This document shows, one piece after another, positions 22,400 through 33,540 of a stretch of DNA of 64,000 nucleotides. This DNA is from Eurosta solidaginis (lineage: Eukaryota > Arthropoda > Insecta > Diptera > Tephritidae): the NCBI RefSeq assembly GCF_040869045.1, contig NC_090319.1:390801601-390865600 (forward strand), given 5' to 3'. The position numbers and the translations under genes were made by a program. The notes under the pieces are model-generated. The model did not search any database, was not told the DNA's origin, and was given only the letters and a program-made list of their open reading frames with translations. Numbering within the stretch: the first letter of the stretch is position 1; each line of letters begins with the position of its first letter.

Positions 22400-22818
22400 A
22401 GGGCCAATTAAACTTCCTTAACCCTAACGCCATAGTCGTAACCATACCCATATCCATAACCATCTCCAATGTGATCGATTAATGGTGCCTTAACCTAAAA
22501 ATAGTGAAAATTTCATAAAAATGAAGAAAACGCAAAAAATTACAAACATATTCCATAAAAAATAAGTCTTTTAGTCATAACGTATCCAAAACAATGAATA
22601 AAATCTACAAAAAGTTATTAAATTCACCAACTCAAATATTTTTAGGTTATGGATATGGCGAGAAACCAAAAACCAATTGGTTGGTTATGGTATGGTTATG
22701 GCGTTAGCGTTATGGTATGGCACCATTAATCGATTACATTGATTTGCATAAGGTAGGTTCGATCAGCTGTTTTATCTGGTTGTGGCCTTATGGTTATAAG
22801 TCACCATTAATTGGCCCT
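22400..22818. mobile_element. Harbinger-like foldback MITE
   Basis: Termini AGGGCCAATTAA and TTAATTGGCCCT are flanked by TAA on both sides, a 3-bp TSD typical of PIF/Harbinger. The intact LINE at 28850 shows the uninterrupted site (CGCTAAATGCC). Long inner inverted repeats carry GGTTATGGTATGG / CCATACCATAACC-type motifs. Confidence 0.65.
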
Positions 22819-23329
22819 TAAACGCCATTAATGTCTCAGCGCTAGACTTATCCTTTGATACAGTCAATCACGACATGTTACAAAATGTGGAATGCAAATT
22901 ATGTGTGGTCGGCAGGCATCGGTGCAGTTCAGGAAGGTAACACCTCCAAACTCAGAAAAAGGGCCTATTCCCCCTTTTGTTTAATTTTTACGTATCGAAG
23001 CACCCTTCTCCACCAAAAGGAGTACCATTGTGTCCTGCGTCGATAATGGCAACAGGCCCATGCCCATATGTCGATGAGCTATGCTATAAAATCAACAACT
23101 ATCTCCCTAATCTTTCCACTCGCGAAACCCGACATTGTCACCGACTAAAAGCTTCTCATCTGCTTGCAGATGCCGTTCGGAGTAGGGGTATATTGGGCAT
23201 TGTATTTAAATGTTTTAACAATCTCGATATCTGCCAAAAATTTAATTTTTACAAATTCGTTGGTTACGCCGAAATTGCAATTAAGATGTATAATTAGTTA
23301 ATAAATTTTTATTCTCTGACATTTTTTAG

Positions 23330-23609
23330 AAAACAAAGTCAAGTGATTGCAAGCGAACAATTGCTTACACCTTCCAGCTCCGCCATAGGAGAATTTATCA
23401 ACTCGGAAACACATGAGTTGGAGTCGCTCACATCGAGTTCGTTAATTAAAACAATTTCCGGTACAGAGAGCTCTCATCCACTAACTGTTGATTTCGAGCA
23501 TTCATTCAATAATAAACATAATATTACCTGCGGCAATATCTCTTTTATAGTTAATCACAAAAGTCCATCTATTGAAAGTCCGATGCCCGAGGTACAAGTT
23601 ACAAACTAA
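23330..23609 (+). CDS. disp: dispatched, last exon with stop codon
   Basis: The exon follows ATTTTTTAG/ and restores the frame by the join AG/A (Arg). It encodes the cytoplasmic C-terminal tail, rich in Ser, Thr and Glu, ending PEVQVTN before TAA. The three exons add up to 1,506 nt, an exact multiple of three. Tails of this family vary, so the assignment rests on frame continuity and splice sites more than on motif similarity. Confidence 0.75.
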
Positions 23610-23649
23610 AAAATTCTGAATTTAAATATTTTTACAACAAGCACACACA

Positions 23650-23655
23650 AATAAA
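23650..23655 (+). promoter_or_regulatory. disp polyadenylation signal
   Basis: AATAAA lies 41 bp after the disp stop codon, with a T-rich stretch downstream. It is the first canonical signal on this strand after the stop. Confidence 0.6.
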
Positions 23656-24083
23656 TGTTTTCTAGTTGAAAGTAAAATAACTAAAACTGTGTTTCTGTGT
23701 CAATTATAAAATTTGGTTTATTTTAAGATTTTTGTAAAATTATTCAGATATTGCATAAGGGGGCCGATTAAGTAGTGTAGTTGAGTGCACAAAGAGGATA
23801 AATTATAATAAGAGACGTCACTCGTTACTCGTGCCATTTGCTCGATGTTTTCTATTAGGACGCTGGTTTTTTTTGGAGAGATGTGCATAAAATGTATTCT
23901 ATACATTTTCGTGGGGTATTTGCGTTTATTTTTCCGACTGTATTTAATGAATTAATTAATTCTCTTTCCAAAAATCATAGTTGCGTAAGGTGCCTACACC
24001 GCATGGATAAATGGGAGACAATTCAAAAATGTCGTTCATAGAAAGCGTTCAGCATCATTTTTTCTTATTTCCAGCGAGTTACT
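23656..24083. other. Intergenic, no feature seen
   Basis: AT-rich spacer between the disp 3' end and a SINE. No open frame with a recognisable domain. The short tandem of SINE target text (CCAGCGAGTTACT) at its right end is the TSD. Confidence 0.4.
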
Positions 24084-24488
24084 TGTTGTAGCGATAAGGT
24101 TGCTCCCCGAAGGCTTTGGGGAGTGTTATCGATGTGATCGTCCTTTGCCGTATACAGATCCGGTACGCTCCGGTAACACAGCACCATTAAGGTGCTAGCC
24201 CGACCATCTCGGGAACGATTTACATGGCCACATTAAACCTTCAGACCATACCTCCCTCCCCGCCCACAAGTTCCATGAAGAGCTTGTGGTCGCCAGAGAC
24301 TCGTCTGTTAGTGAAACAGTATTCGCCGCGGATAGGTGAGGTTGACAATTGGGTTTGGAGAAGCTATTTATTGCGCTGGCAACCTGAAGGGTTGCGCTAC
24401 TCAGCCTGTTGAATCTGGTTTTTTAGTCGCCTCTTACGACAGGCATACCTACCGCGTGTATATTCTGATCCCCTAACCCGCTGGGGGA
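24084..24488 (-). mobile_element. Non-tRNA SINE-like element, copy 2
   Basis: A perfect 13-bp TSD, CCAGCGAGTTACT, lies at 24071-24083 and 24489-24501. In minus orientation the element starts CCCCCAGCGGGTTAGGGG, contains GGTATGCCTGTCGTAAGAGG and AGATGGTCGGGCTAGCACC, and ends ATCGCTACAACAA. It is clearly homologous to 20876-21300 at full length. The long TSD and short A-rich tail show LINE-type retrotransposition; no tRNA boxes are evident. Confidence 0.85.
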
Positions 24489-24834
24489 CCAGCGAGTTAC
24501 TCGCCACTCGTAGCAAACTGGTGGCTCTTATTATAATTTATCCTTTTTGAAGTGTATATGTTTTCCTCAGTATTCATTATTGAGAGAGAGAGATAGTTAT
24601 TTATTATATTACAAAAAAAGAATTACAAAAGTAGAAATTGTAAGACTATACTTTAAAATAATAAATAGTGGATCTTAGACAATAACATTAATTTTTGTGT
24701 GTCTTCATAGCACATACAGTTAAAAACAATAGTTTAAGCAAATTCTGTTACAATAAGTTCCCTATATTTAACGCAACTACTTATATAAGAGCGAGCGAGT
24801 GATAGTTACCACCACTAAGGATAGTTAAAACCTT

Positions 24835-25426
24835 TTACAGGTCCAAAACTTTCTCACCAAAACATTGAAAACGGATATCTTTGTAAATAGGACATATCCC
24901 AATAAAATGCAAGGTGTCTTCAGCAGTACATAAGTTGCAAACCGAGAAGTTTACAGAAGTTACATTTTTAAAAGCTCTTGCATTGAGGTTTAGCAAGCCA
25001 CCCCTAGCGCGAAAGATCAGACTTATGGCGTAGGCTGAGAACTCATCGGAGAAGTAAGTAGCGTCCATAGGAATCAAGTACGGGTAAAAATCGTGTGACC
25101 AGATTGCAGCGCACTCTCGGTGTAGCTAGCAAACTCTTTTTGCAGCAATTTCTCTAGTACTACAGGAATACGCAGTTTTAGCGCTTCTGGCGAGAAATCA
25201 CGCTGAGGGTTCATGTCAACACTTACATAAACATTTTCCCAGTTTTTCACCCAGTACGAGCCTTGACGCACTGTCTCCTCAGCTACAATGAGGGGCAGTC
25301 TATTTGGTGATAAACTAAAACAGCGCGCGATATAATACATGTGCGTGCTTAAAGTATGGTAGTATAGCGAACATAAACCTGATTCGAGGTGCAACATATA
25401 GTTTGGAGTGTTAGATGGCAGAAATA
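24835..25426 (-). pseudogene. LINE C-terminal zinc-knuckle domain
   Basis: Out-of-frame continuation of the RT at 25427. It reads SNTPNYMLHLESGLCSL ... and closes with CNLCTAEDTLHFIGICP, a CCHC-like finger often found at the end of LINE ORF2. The fragment shows the ORF2 3' end is present and that loss of one base, not truncation, breaks the frame. Confidence 0.65.
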
Positions 25427-26686
25427 TTAGCTTTTTATAAAGAACCGCAGGAGTTTCTCTACGGACTCAAACTTATCAATACCCCATAGTTGCGTACCAT
25501 AAAACATGATAGACCTGGACGCCGCTTCGAAAATTTTCATCTTTGGCGAGATGGGAATTCTGGGATTATTTATATATTTGAGCCATGTAGCAACTATAGC
25601 AGTTTTAGCTTCTGGCAGTTTCGCATCTAAGTGCTTTGTGAAAGAAAGTTTATAATTTAAAAGCACGCCTAAGTATTTGTACACATTTACAATCTCAATA
25701 GTGTCATTACCATAATTCCAGCAACACCCCGCGGACATCCTGCTAGCTTCCCTAAAAACTAATATTTTGGATTTAGAGAGATTAACTGTCAACCCCCACT
25801 GCTTACTGTAAAGGTAAAGCGCATCTATCATTTTCTGTAAATCTGTCGCAGAGTCTGCCAGAAGCACAATATCGTCAGCGTACAAAAGAACTTTAACTAC
25901 AACGTCAGCAACTTTTACACCACAGGGGAGAATGTCACTTAAGTCATTAATATATAAAGAGAACAGAGCTGGACTTAGCATGCACCCTTGCCGTACACCC
26001 TGTTTAACAGAAAATGGTTCCGAAAGCGCTCCATCCATCCAAACCTGACTAGTTGTATCTTCATAAATTAAGCGAAGTACCTCAATAACGTGACTAGATA
26101 GACCGAGCTGGACAAGCTTGTAGAAAAGCAAATTCCTTGGAACTGTGTCAAAAGCACATGAAAAATCGACAAAGAAAGCGAAAGTTTTCTTTTTCGCATT
26201 AAAGTTCAAGTGTACTATACTGGTCAGGTTGAACATATTGTCAATTGTTGAATAGTTTTTGCGGAAGTCCGCCTGAAACTCGGTAATAACATTATTGCAT
26301 TCGAGCCAAGCGTTAATGCGACTCAGAAGCAAAGCAGCGAAAATCTTATATATGGTGTCAAGCAGAGATAGCCCCCTGTAGTTGGAAGGAAGGTCAGGGT
26401 CGCCTTTTTTGAAGAGGGAGATAACAATTGCGCTGCGGAAACATTGCGGAATCTGTTTCTTAAGAAATATTGCATTGAACAAAGCCAGTAGTTCTGTTAA
26501 GAGACACTGCGGGGCGTACTTGTAAAATTCATAAGAAATTCGATCTTGACCCGGAGCTTTGTTGTCTTTTAGACTTTTCAATACAAGCTGTAACTCGCGC
26601 AGCTCAAAAGGAGAATCGAGAAAAGGGTATATCACTGAAGTTAACGTCCAATGCATGCAAGGTGCTTCTACTGTACTAGATAACAA
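25427..26686 (-). pseudogene. LINE reverse transcriptase
   Basis: A 419-residue frame with LKDNKAPGQDRISYEFYK, FKKGDPDLPSNYRGLSLL, FFVDFSCAFDTVP, KQGVRQGCMLSPALFSLYINDL and the active site KVLLYADDIVLLAD, followed by the thumb (VYKYLGVLLN). The catalytic Asp pair is intact. A one-base loss in an A-run at about 25430 puts the C-terminal domain out of frame. The QGVRQGC and YADDIVLLA text fits the broad CR1/R4/I-type LINE world; I cannot place the clade. Confidence 0.8.
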
Positions 26687-26730
26687 TAACTTGAAGTGGT
26701 TGTAGAAATCTGAATATTCTCCTTTTCAAT

Positions 26731-27933
26731 ATTTACATGACAGTTTCAGAAATGTATAAAAATAATCGGTCTAACTTAACTTAAGTTCCCATTAACAATT
26801 TGGCTTTGTACTGATTTTCATCAACAACTTTTTTCGAAGCTTTTCAATTGTAAATGTTACCTTTTGTTTTGAACATCCTCAAATGCAGATAAATCTAACC
26901 GCTAACTCTTGTGAAAATCAATAAATTTGTTTGTTTTGCTATATGACTGGATTCTCCCAATACAGTTCTCCAGATTTTAAATAAATTTTATTTTCATTCT
27001 TAAGATATTTAAAGATGCACAGAAAAATTGCAACACTTTTGCAAACTTCATATAAATTGCAGTCCTACTTGTTATATATGAATGTATGTATGTATATATT
27101 GTTTACATAAAAATTAGAAATTAATATTAAGTATTTAAGTAATTTGCCACTTCGCTTAACCATAAATATATGTATAATCATAGATAATATTATTGTTGCG
27201 AATTAAGATCATAATTCGCTTTACAATATATGACGACCGAAAATTTAACTAATTTACAACAAAGAAATAGGTATCAAACGACGCGCGTTAACTTCGGCAA
27301 CAATAATCCGAAGGCGGAAAGAAAAATGTTATCCCTGTCATGAGATACTTGCAGTTTAAGTTGACAGTTTTCATGTGGTTGTTGTAATTTTTTTGAACAC
27401 AGGAAAAAAAATTATGTACAGGAATTTTTAGTGGACCGGCCAGGGTAGCTTTTGATAAGCTCTGTCGAAGGCTCTACAACATAACTCGTAAGGCGTTTAA
27501 ACTCCGAAATAAAGATTTGTAAGAAGATATGGTTGATGTAAAAGCAAAAAAAAACTGTCAGAAGATTTTGGAGCGTGCTGCCGAAGTCACATTCTTTTCT
27601 GGATAAGGATCCGAATGGTTCGTGGGCTCATAGATAGGAAAATGGAATGTATTTCGATAGATCTTGTTTGCGATTTTGCGCTAAAAGGTTTACTGAGTTG
27701 ATCATTAAATGTTCTATAATATACTTTTTTCTTTAACTCTAATACCATATTTTATTATAAATTTATGGAAGCAAACTTAAATCTCGCATATACTCGTTCA
27801 CTTTTCCAATGTAGGCCATTAATCCCTTAATGTTGTTCCATGCAGTTTTTGCTTTGTTTTGCACACACTCAGGTATGGGATTTTTTATCAGCGTGCTAAT
27901 ATTTTTCCGTGGTAAACGTTTTCTGTATAAGAC
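26731..27933. other. Intergenic AT-rich DNA
   Basis: No credible gene, RNA gene or repeat boundary is visible. The few short frames are random-looking. The (CAT/ATGT)n stretch near 27080-27110 is a simple repeat. Confidence 0.5.
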
Positions 27934-28175
27934 GGCCGCCGTGGTGTGATGGTAGCGTGCTCCGCCTACCACACCGAAGATCCTGGGTTCAAAGCAGCAT
28001 CAAAATTTTAGAACCAAGTTTTTTCAATTAGAAGAATCTATTTCTAAGCGGGATCGCCCCTCGGCAGTTTTTGGCAAGCACTCCTTCCCGCCAATTTGTA
28101 GGAAAAATTAAAAGGAACACGACGCAAGTTGGAAGACAAGCTCTTCGGAGGATATCGCGGCTTAAATTTTTTTTT
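27934..28175 (+). mobile_element. tRNA-derived SINE
   Basis: The head GGCCGCCGTGGTGTGATGG followed by TAGCGTGCTCCGCC supplies an A box, and GATCCTGGGTTCAAAGC supplies a B box (GGTTCAA) about 35 bp later. This is the pol III promoter layout of a tRNA. A non-tRNA body follows (CTAAGCGGGATCGCCCCTCG, GGCAAGCACTCC), and the element ends in a T-run. AACGTTTT.T on both sides may be the TSD. It is not a functional tRNA because no cloverleaf acceptor pairing is seen. A second copy, split and inverted, lies at 59763-61035. Confidence 0.75.
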
Positions 28176-28221
28176 AACGTTTTATACGAATTTCACATAG
28201 AAACTTAATTGGGTCACAATT

Positions 28222-29751
28222 TTGTTTGATGAAATTTCCATCAACCTCTTAGGTTGTAACCTCTCTACCGGTGTGGGTAAACTTTGCTCCACCGTAAAGT
28301 CCCTATCGAATCCGTCTAAGCACAAAGACAAAGTTTCCATCGCCTTTCGCGATAAAGTGCTGTCGGATGCGAAAAAATGCGCGAGCGCTTTCTGCCGACA
28401 ATACATAATGCATTCTACGGTCGACAAAGATAGACGGAGGGCCAACAGACACGCACATAAAAACAAATTCAGCGCGTCACCAATCACCATCACCGCTAAA
28501 GAGGTTGAGGACGCCATTGGTCACGCTAAACCATCCAAAGCAGTGGGCCCAGACAGCATAACCATGCCGATGCTTAAAAGCCTAGGGAAAGAGGGTTTCA
28601 AATTTTTAGCGTATGTCTTCAACCTGTCTCTTTCCACCTTTGTCATACCCGAAAAATGGAAAATGGCCAAGGTGGTCCCGCTACTAAAGCCTGGGAAACC
28701 AGCTAACATAGGAGAGTCGTATCGTCCGATATCTCTCCTATCGCCAGTAGCACAGACGCTTGAAGCCATCTTGCTCCCCTATTTCCAAGCAAATTTGCAG
28801 CTAGCCTGTCATCAACATGGCTTCAGAAAACTCCATAGCACTAGCACCGCGCTAAATGCCATTAGCACCCAGATAAATTGCGGTTTAAATCAAAATCTCC
28901 ACCATAGAACAGTACTCGTAGCGCTAGACCTATCAAAAGCTTTTGATACGGTCAACCATGGCTCGTTACTGCAAGACCTGGAAGGGTCTACCCTTCCCCC
29001 ATGTCTTAAAAGGTGGACCGCAAATTATCTGAGTGGTCGGCAGGCATCGGTGAAATTTAGAAACGAAACATCAAAACCAAGAAGAATTAAACAAGGGGTG
29101 CCAAAGGGTGGTGTCCTATCCCCACTTTTGTTTAATTTCTACATATATAAGCTACCTTCACCAGCGGAAGGAGTCACAATCGTTTCCTATACCGATAACT
29201 GCACAATAATGGCCACAGGCCCAGGCCCACAGATCGATGAGCTATGCAATAGAATAAACGGCAACCTCCCTGATCTCTCCAGTTTTTTCGCGTCGCGAAA
29301 CCTGGCATTATCACCGACTAAATCCTCCACGACCTTATTTACAACATGGACGTCCCAAATGTCGACCATTTTGAACATCCACGTCGATGGCACTACGCTA
29401 CCGACTGTCCTACACCCCAAAATCTTGGGTGTGACGTTTGATCAGGATCTACATTTTGGTGAGCACGCAGCCGCAATTGTTCCGAGAATTCAGAGCCACA
29501 AAAAAAACCCCAAATCCCTCGCTCGCAGTACTCGGGGAAAAGATAAAGAAACGCTCATGACTACATACAAAGCAATTAGCCAGCCGATTACGTGCTACGC
29601 GTCACCCATATGGTCGCCAAGCCTAAAAATTACCCACTGGAAGAAGCTACAGACCTGCCAAAATACTGCTCTCAGAATCGCCACGGGCTGTCTTCTTATG
29701 TCCCCAGAATACCATCTGCATAATGAGGAGAGAATACTCCCCATCAGGTAG
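28222..29751 (+). pseudogene. LINE reverse transcriptase, active site altered
   Basis: A 509-residue frame. Seen in order are the pre-RT linker (SKHKDKVSIAFRDKVLSDAKK), AVGPDSITMPMLKSLG, MAKVVPLLKPGKPANIGESY (RT block 1), HQHGFRKLHSTSTAL, VLVALDLSKAFDTVNH (block with catalytic Asp), QGVPKGGVLSPLLFNFYIYKL, and SYTDNCTIMATG where YADD is expected. The change of the second Asp to Asn should abolish polymerase activity. A TAG ends the frame at 29749, and recognisable sequence (RNEMLTKQFLLNTQ) continues beyond it. Confidence 0.85.
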
Positions 29752-30129
29752 AGAAATGAGATGCTGACCAAACAGTTCCTGTTGAATACCCAGAAACCTG
29801 AGCATCCCAACAGACATCTGATTGATGAGCCAGCACCACCTAGGGGCTTAAGGAGTCATATCCGTAAGCATTTTGAGGAAATACGGCACCTGAGAACCCA
29901 GCCGTATGAAGCGAAAACAAAAGCAGGTCCTTGCTGAACTCCACAAACAGGCGTCGGACCTTTATGCCGGGAATTGTCCGATGAATCCAGTACTCAAAGA
30001 AAAGTATCCAAAACTCGCGGAAGAGGAACGCATACTCCCCAGGGAAACGCGTGTCACTCTTGCTCAACTTCTTTCTGGATACTGTAACAGGTTAAACTCT
30101 TACCTATCCAGAATCAACCCCGACATACA

Positions 30130-30535
30130 AAATGTATGCCCCGCTTGCAATGTGTCCCCACATGACACCAACCATCTCTTTACTTGTAATGTGGAACTAA
30201 CGCCTCTTAACACCCCTTTCTTTATGGTTCACCCCTGTTGGAACAGCAAGTTTCCTTGGACTCCCGTTAGAGGATATTGATGACAATTTGTGATCGGTCG
30301 CGGCTGTTAGGTGTGGCGAAGCACTGCTACAACAATGTATGCCCTGCTTGCAATGTGTCCCCACATGACACCAACCATCTCTTTAATTGTAATGTGGAAC
30401 CAACGCCTCTAACACCCCTTTCCTTATGGTCCACCCCTGTTGAAACGGCAAGTTTCCTTGGACTCCCTTTAGAGGATATTGATGACAATTTGTGATCGGT
30501 CGCGACTATTAGGTGGGGCGAGCATTGCTACAACA
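30130..30535 (+). repeat. Tandem duplication of LINE 3' end
   Basis: The ~205-bp segment from AATGTATGCCCCGCTTGC to CACTGCTACAACA is followed directly by a second copy starting ATGTATGCCCTGCTTGC and ending in the (CAA)n tail. Both encode the CPACNVSPHDTNHLF zinc-knuckle end of ORF2. Confidence 0.85.
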
Positions 30536-30841
30536 ACAACAACAACATAGTTATTAGTAGAAATAAGACATTCAGAAAACTTGATAATGAAATGAAATAT
30601 AGAAGAATTATTATTAAACGAAAGTTTATTTAAATCGAATCCTTTTTGAATGTAACAAACAAGTTAATGACAAAAACTATATTAAATATACACAGATGAA
30701 AAGTTATACAGTAAAAAATCTGCCTACTGCCAAAATATTTCAGAGATAATCACATATTCTAGAGCAGTCTTGCATTATTGATTGTGAATATGACGGATAT
30801 GGTCTCAATTAAAGTATTTGATGTTTTGCTTTAAAAATAAA

Positions 30842-32718
30842 ATTTTATTCAAATTGGTATCTTTCAATCTGTTTCTTTTCACTATGTATGTGGTCGGCTT
30901 TCGAAAATATGCGCTCAGAGGGCACTGATGTTACGGGAATGCATAAATGCTTGTCAGCAAGTTTCTTCAAGCCATTAGAATAAGACGCCCAATATAAGAG
31001 AGGACATTGGTTTTTATCAATGACTGGTTTCTCTATATATTTCCTTATGTCTATTACTGCATTGCTCAGAGGAGAAGATACCACGGGTGTGTCTGATGAT
31101 GGCAAAAAAAGTAACGATTCAACTGTCAAACTTTTAGAACATACGGCTGTTATATTTTTTACTGGTGTATTGCAATGTTTTTATTAGGTAATTCGCTTGC
31201 CATAATGGAACTGTATTCTCTTTGTAATATATTTACAGCTTTGTCTGCGTCGGTTTGCGTTTTGAATCCCTTTTTCTTAAACCTTGCATCGAGAATCGTT
31301 CCTAGTATCAAAGCAGTCCCTGAATAATAAGGACGAAGACGTTTTTGAACAGATTCCATGATAAGCTTCAATACGTCTTTTGCAGTCAGTATTAATTTCT
31401 TTTCCAATTCTTTCAACTGCAACGTGACTCCACGAACAAGAGGTATTACTAAGGATGAAGTTGGGTAGCTTTCTCCTGATATCTTTTGTTTTACTACTAC
31501 GAGCATTTTTAAAATTTCATCGATTTCACCATACTCTTCGGCAGTGAGAGCAGGTGGGGACTTTTCACAATCCGCAAAAGCTGTTGATAGTTCCGTTCTT
31601 ACTTTAGAAATGCGTTCCATCATATAATATGAACTGTTCCATCTAGTACATACTTGTTGGATTAGTTTCATCTCTTCTTTATGTTTGAGTATCTGTATTT
31701 GACGTAATTTGTCGGAAGCTAACGTACTTGAACGAAAATATGTTACCAAACTTTTACACGTTTTTAAAATGTTTGCTTTTAAAGCCGTCCTGCACTACTA
31801 AGTTAATTGAATGCGCAAATCATGGTAAGTGACGAGTTTTAAGAATATGTGCAGCCTTAACCATTGTAGCGGCGTTGTCCCTTACAATCGCTACCATTTT
31901 GTTTTTAATTTTAAACTCCTCCATTACAGAGTCTATTACCTGGATATAATTTTTTACATCTAATCCTTTAATTATAGAGTGAAATTGAAAAATTACCGTA
32001 GCAATAGCATTTGCGCTGCGGCTTCCCTCAAGTTTTATAACTTTTAATAGCGGTAATAAAATATTTTAATTTTTGATGACATGGCATGTGACAGCCACAT
32101 AACAGTTGTTATAGCTGCATATTCTCAAACGTTCAAAAGCTCGCTCAATTTTTGTTGAATCTCTTCATAATAACTGGGAATCAAAGATCCTTTTACCGTG
32201 CTCCTACTAGGCATTTGATACTGCTTATTTAAAACACCTACAAACTCTCAGTCCGTCATGTTCACACAATTTAAATGGCTGCATATCGACTGCAATCATC
32301 TTTATGAATGCTTTATCTATTCGTTTTTTTTTTTTGTTATAGAATTGTCGCCATAGTATATATCCCGATTTAAGAAATCTTTGATTGCGCTCTTCTTTTT
32401 TGGTACATCTGGTTCAGAATCAGACAGGATATTCAGAGAATTGTTTTCTTCAGTTGATGGCGCATGAAGTAAACGCTTTACTTTGTGGTTATGCTTTCTT
32501 TTAATATGGTGAAGCATGTTTATGGTATTTCAACAATATTTATATTTACTGCAACAAAGCTCGCATTGTACGAACTTAGAGTTTTCAACTTTTTTAAAAA
32601 ATTGCCACACACTGTACTTCTTTCTGCCTATTAATTTTTCACATTTATAATTTTCTGAGATTAAAAGCGTTGTTAATTCACATAACACAGAAAATAATGA
32701 GACGGCGAATTCGCTCAA
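30842..32718 (-). pseudogene. hAT transposase relic with BED finger
   Basis: Minus-strand pieces in order: a BED zinc finger (SVWQFFKKVENSKFVQCELC, then MLHHIKRKHNHK at 32517), a catalytic-core region around 31750-31900 with AIVRDNAATMVKAAH and a stop in what should be a C-F-A-H motif, the insertion domain (VCTRWNSSYYMMERI) at 31749-31159, and the C-terminal dimerisation motif HLCIPVTSVPSERIFS at 31129-30845. The order matches ZBED-type hAT transposases that cut and paste DNA. Several stops and frame changes make it dead. I could not fix its terminal repeats. Confidence 0.8.
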
Positions 32719-33086
32719 GAGATGCCAATATGTAGAAATTTGGAAGGTTTTCTATTGACGTAAAGTGCGGCATAATTGATAGTTTTAACGAACTATCGAT
32801 GGATCGAAAGTTCGGAAACCATATTTTATTTGGTCCACAAGCCTTATAATACGATTTTTTGAATTATCTAATAACTTATGTAAGCCATATTTTATATAGG
32901 CTATAAGCCTTATACATAACGTTATCTTTCAGATAATCCGTATGCCTGGGGAAATGAGTACAGAAAAATAAGGAGTATTATAAGGAATACGCCATAGAAG
33001 TCCTTATAGAATTAAGGACTGATGCTATAAGCCTTTTGGGCGTATGAAATGGGCCTCATATATTAGGTTAAAATTCTTTGCTGGGT

Positions 33087-33149
33087 TTGTTGTTGTTCAT
33101 TTATTTACTAGCGGCATAGTGATGTATGGAAATGCTAATATTCGCAACA
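33087..33149 (-). repeat. LTR U3 fragment of the Gypsy family
   Basis: In minus it reads TGTTGCGAATATTAGCATTT followed by CCATACATCACTATGCC, the same as the U3 start at 40511 and 48259. Only the terminal ~60 bp are recognisable; the rest is gone or too diverged. Confidence 0.7.
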
Positions 33150-33540
33150 ATATATATTTTCCTTTATTATCGCTTATTTTCTTTACAAAATTGTTCAAGA
33201 TGCGTCATAGTGTACCATCCAGTGGTCTGCATGCATCAATTGGAACGTGCAAGGATCTCTTAGGTGTAAGACCAAGTACCTTTTAGATATTGCAAGGATT
33301 CTCCTTGAACCGATGTGAACTTAGTTTATACATATTTCATTTGTCCTACCACCACTTTTACTTAATACGCAAGTATAAATACATATATATGTATATTAAC
33401 AAACTTAAGTTAAATCTTATTGAAATAAACTTCTTGACATTAGATATAGTACTTATGTATGTATGTAAATACAGCATTTGTTATGCTTAAGTACAGCAAT
33501 AAAACGGTGTGTGCAATTGAAATCATCATATAGGCATAGT

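Larger units (their letters stand above)
20389..23329 (+). mobile_element. Decayed LINE filling the last disp intron
   Basis: From about 20700 to 23200 the intron carries plus-strand relics of a LINE of the same family as 28185-30545. The endonuclease part (ELPGI, then SGDANSETIDICIPPP) resumes after the SINE. The RT-upstream part is at 21921-22190 (FCRQY-like, MHSTVDKSRRRANR, PITITAEEVEEAI). RT fragments follow around 22200-22400 and 22818-23110. Stops and frameshifts are frequent. A SINE (20876-21300) and a Harbinger-like MITE (22400-22818) interrupt it. It is in sense orientation with disp. Confidence 0.75.
24502..26730 (-). mobile_element. LINE of uncertain clade, 5' truncated
   Basis: Minus-strand LINE remnant made of the RT frame 26686-25427 and a C-terminal frame 25397-24835. 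RT is preceded by no endonuclease, so the copy is 5' truncated near 26725. A 3' untranslated stretch with a GAGA run extends toward 24590. It lies in the disp/GABA-B-R2 intergenic gap in the same orientation as GABA-B-R2. Confidence 0.75.
28185..30545 (+). mobile_element. LINE with (CAA)n tail, 5' truncated
   Basis: Plus-strand LINE with a long RT frame (28222-29751), a C-terminal domain interrupted by stops, a zinc-knuckle CPACNVSPHDTNHLFNC, and the 3' end GAGCATTGCTACAACAACAA. The tail motif GCTACAACAA is shared with the SINE-like elements at 20876 and 24084. The final ~200 bp are present twice in tandem. It is the better preserved relative of the LINE in the disp intron. Confidence 0.85.

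Noticed and set aside
27934..28010. Possible tRNA gene
   Set aside because: A and B boxes are present, but there is no acceptor stem or anticodon arm, and a SINE body follows; a second SINE copy confirms the family.
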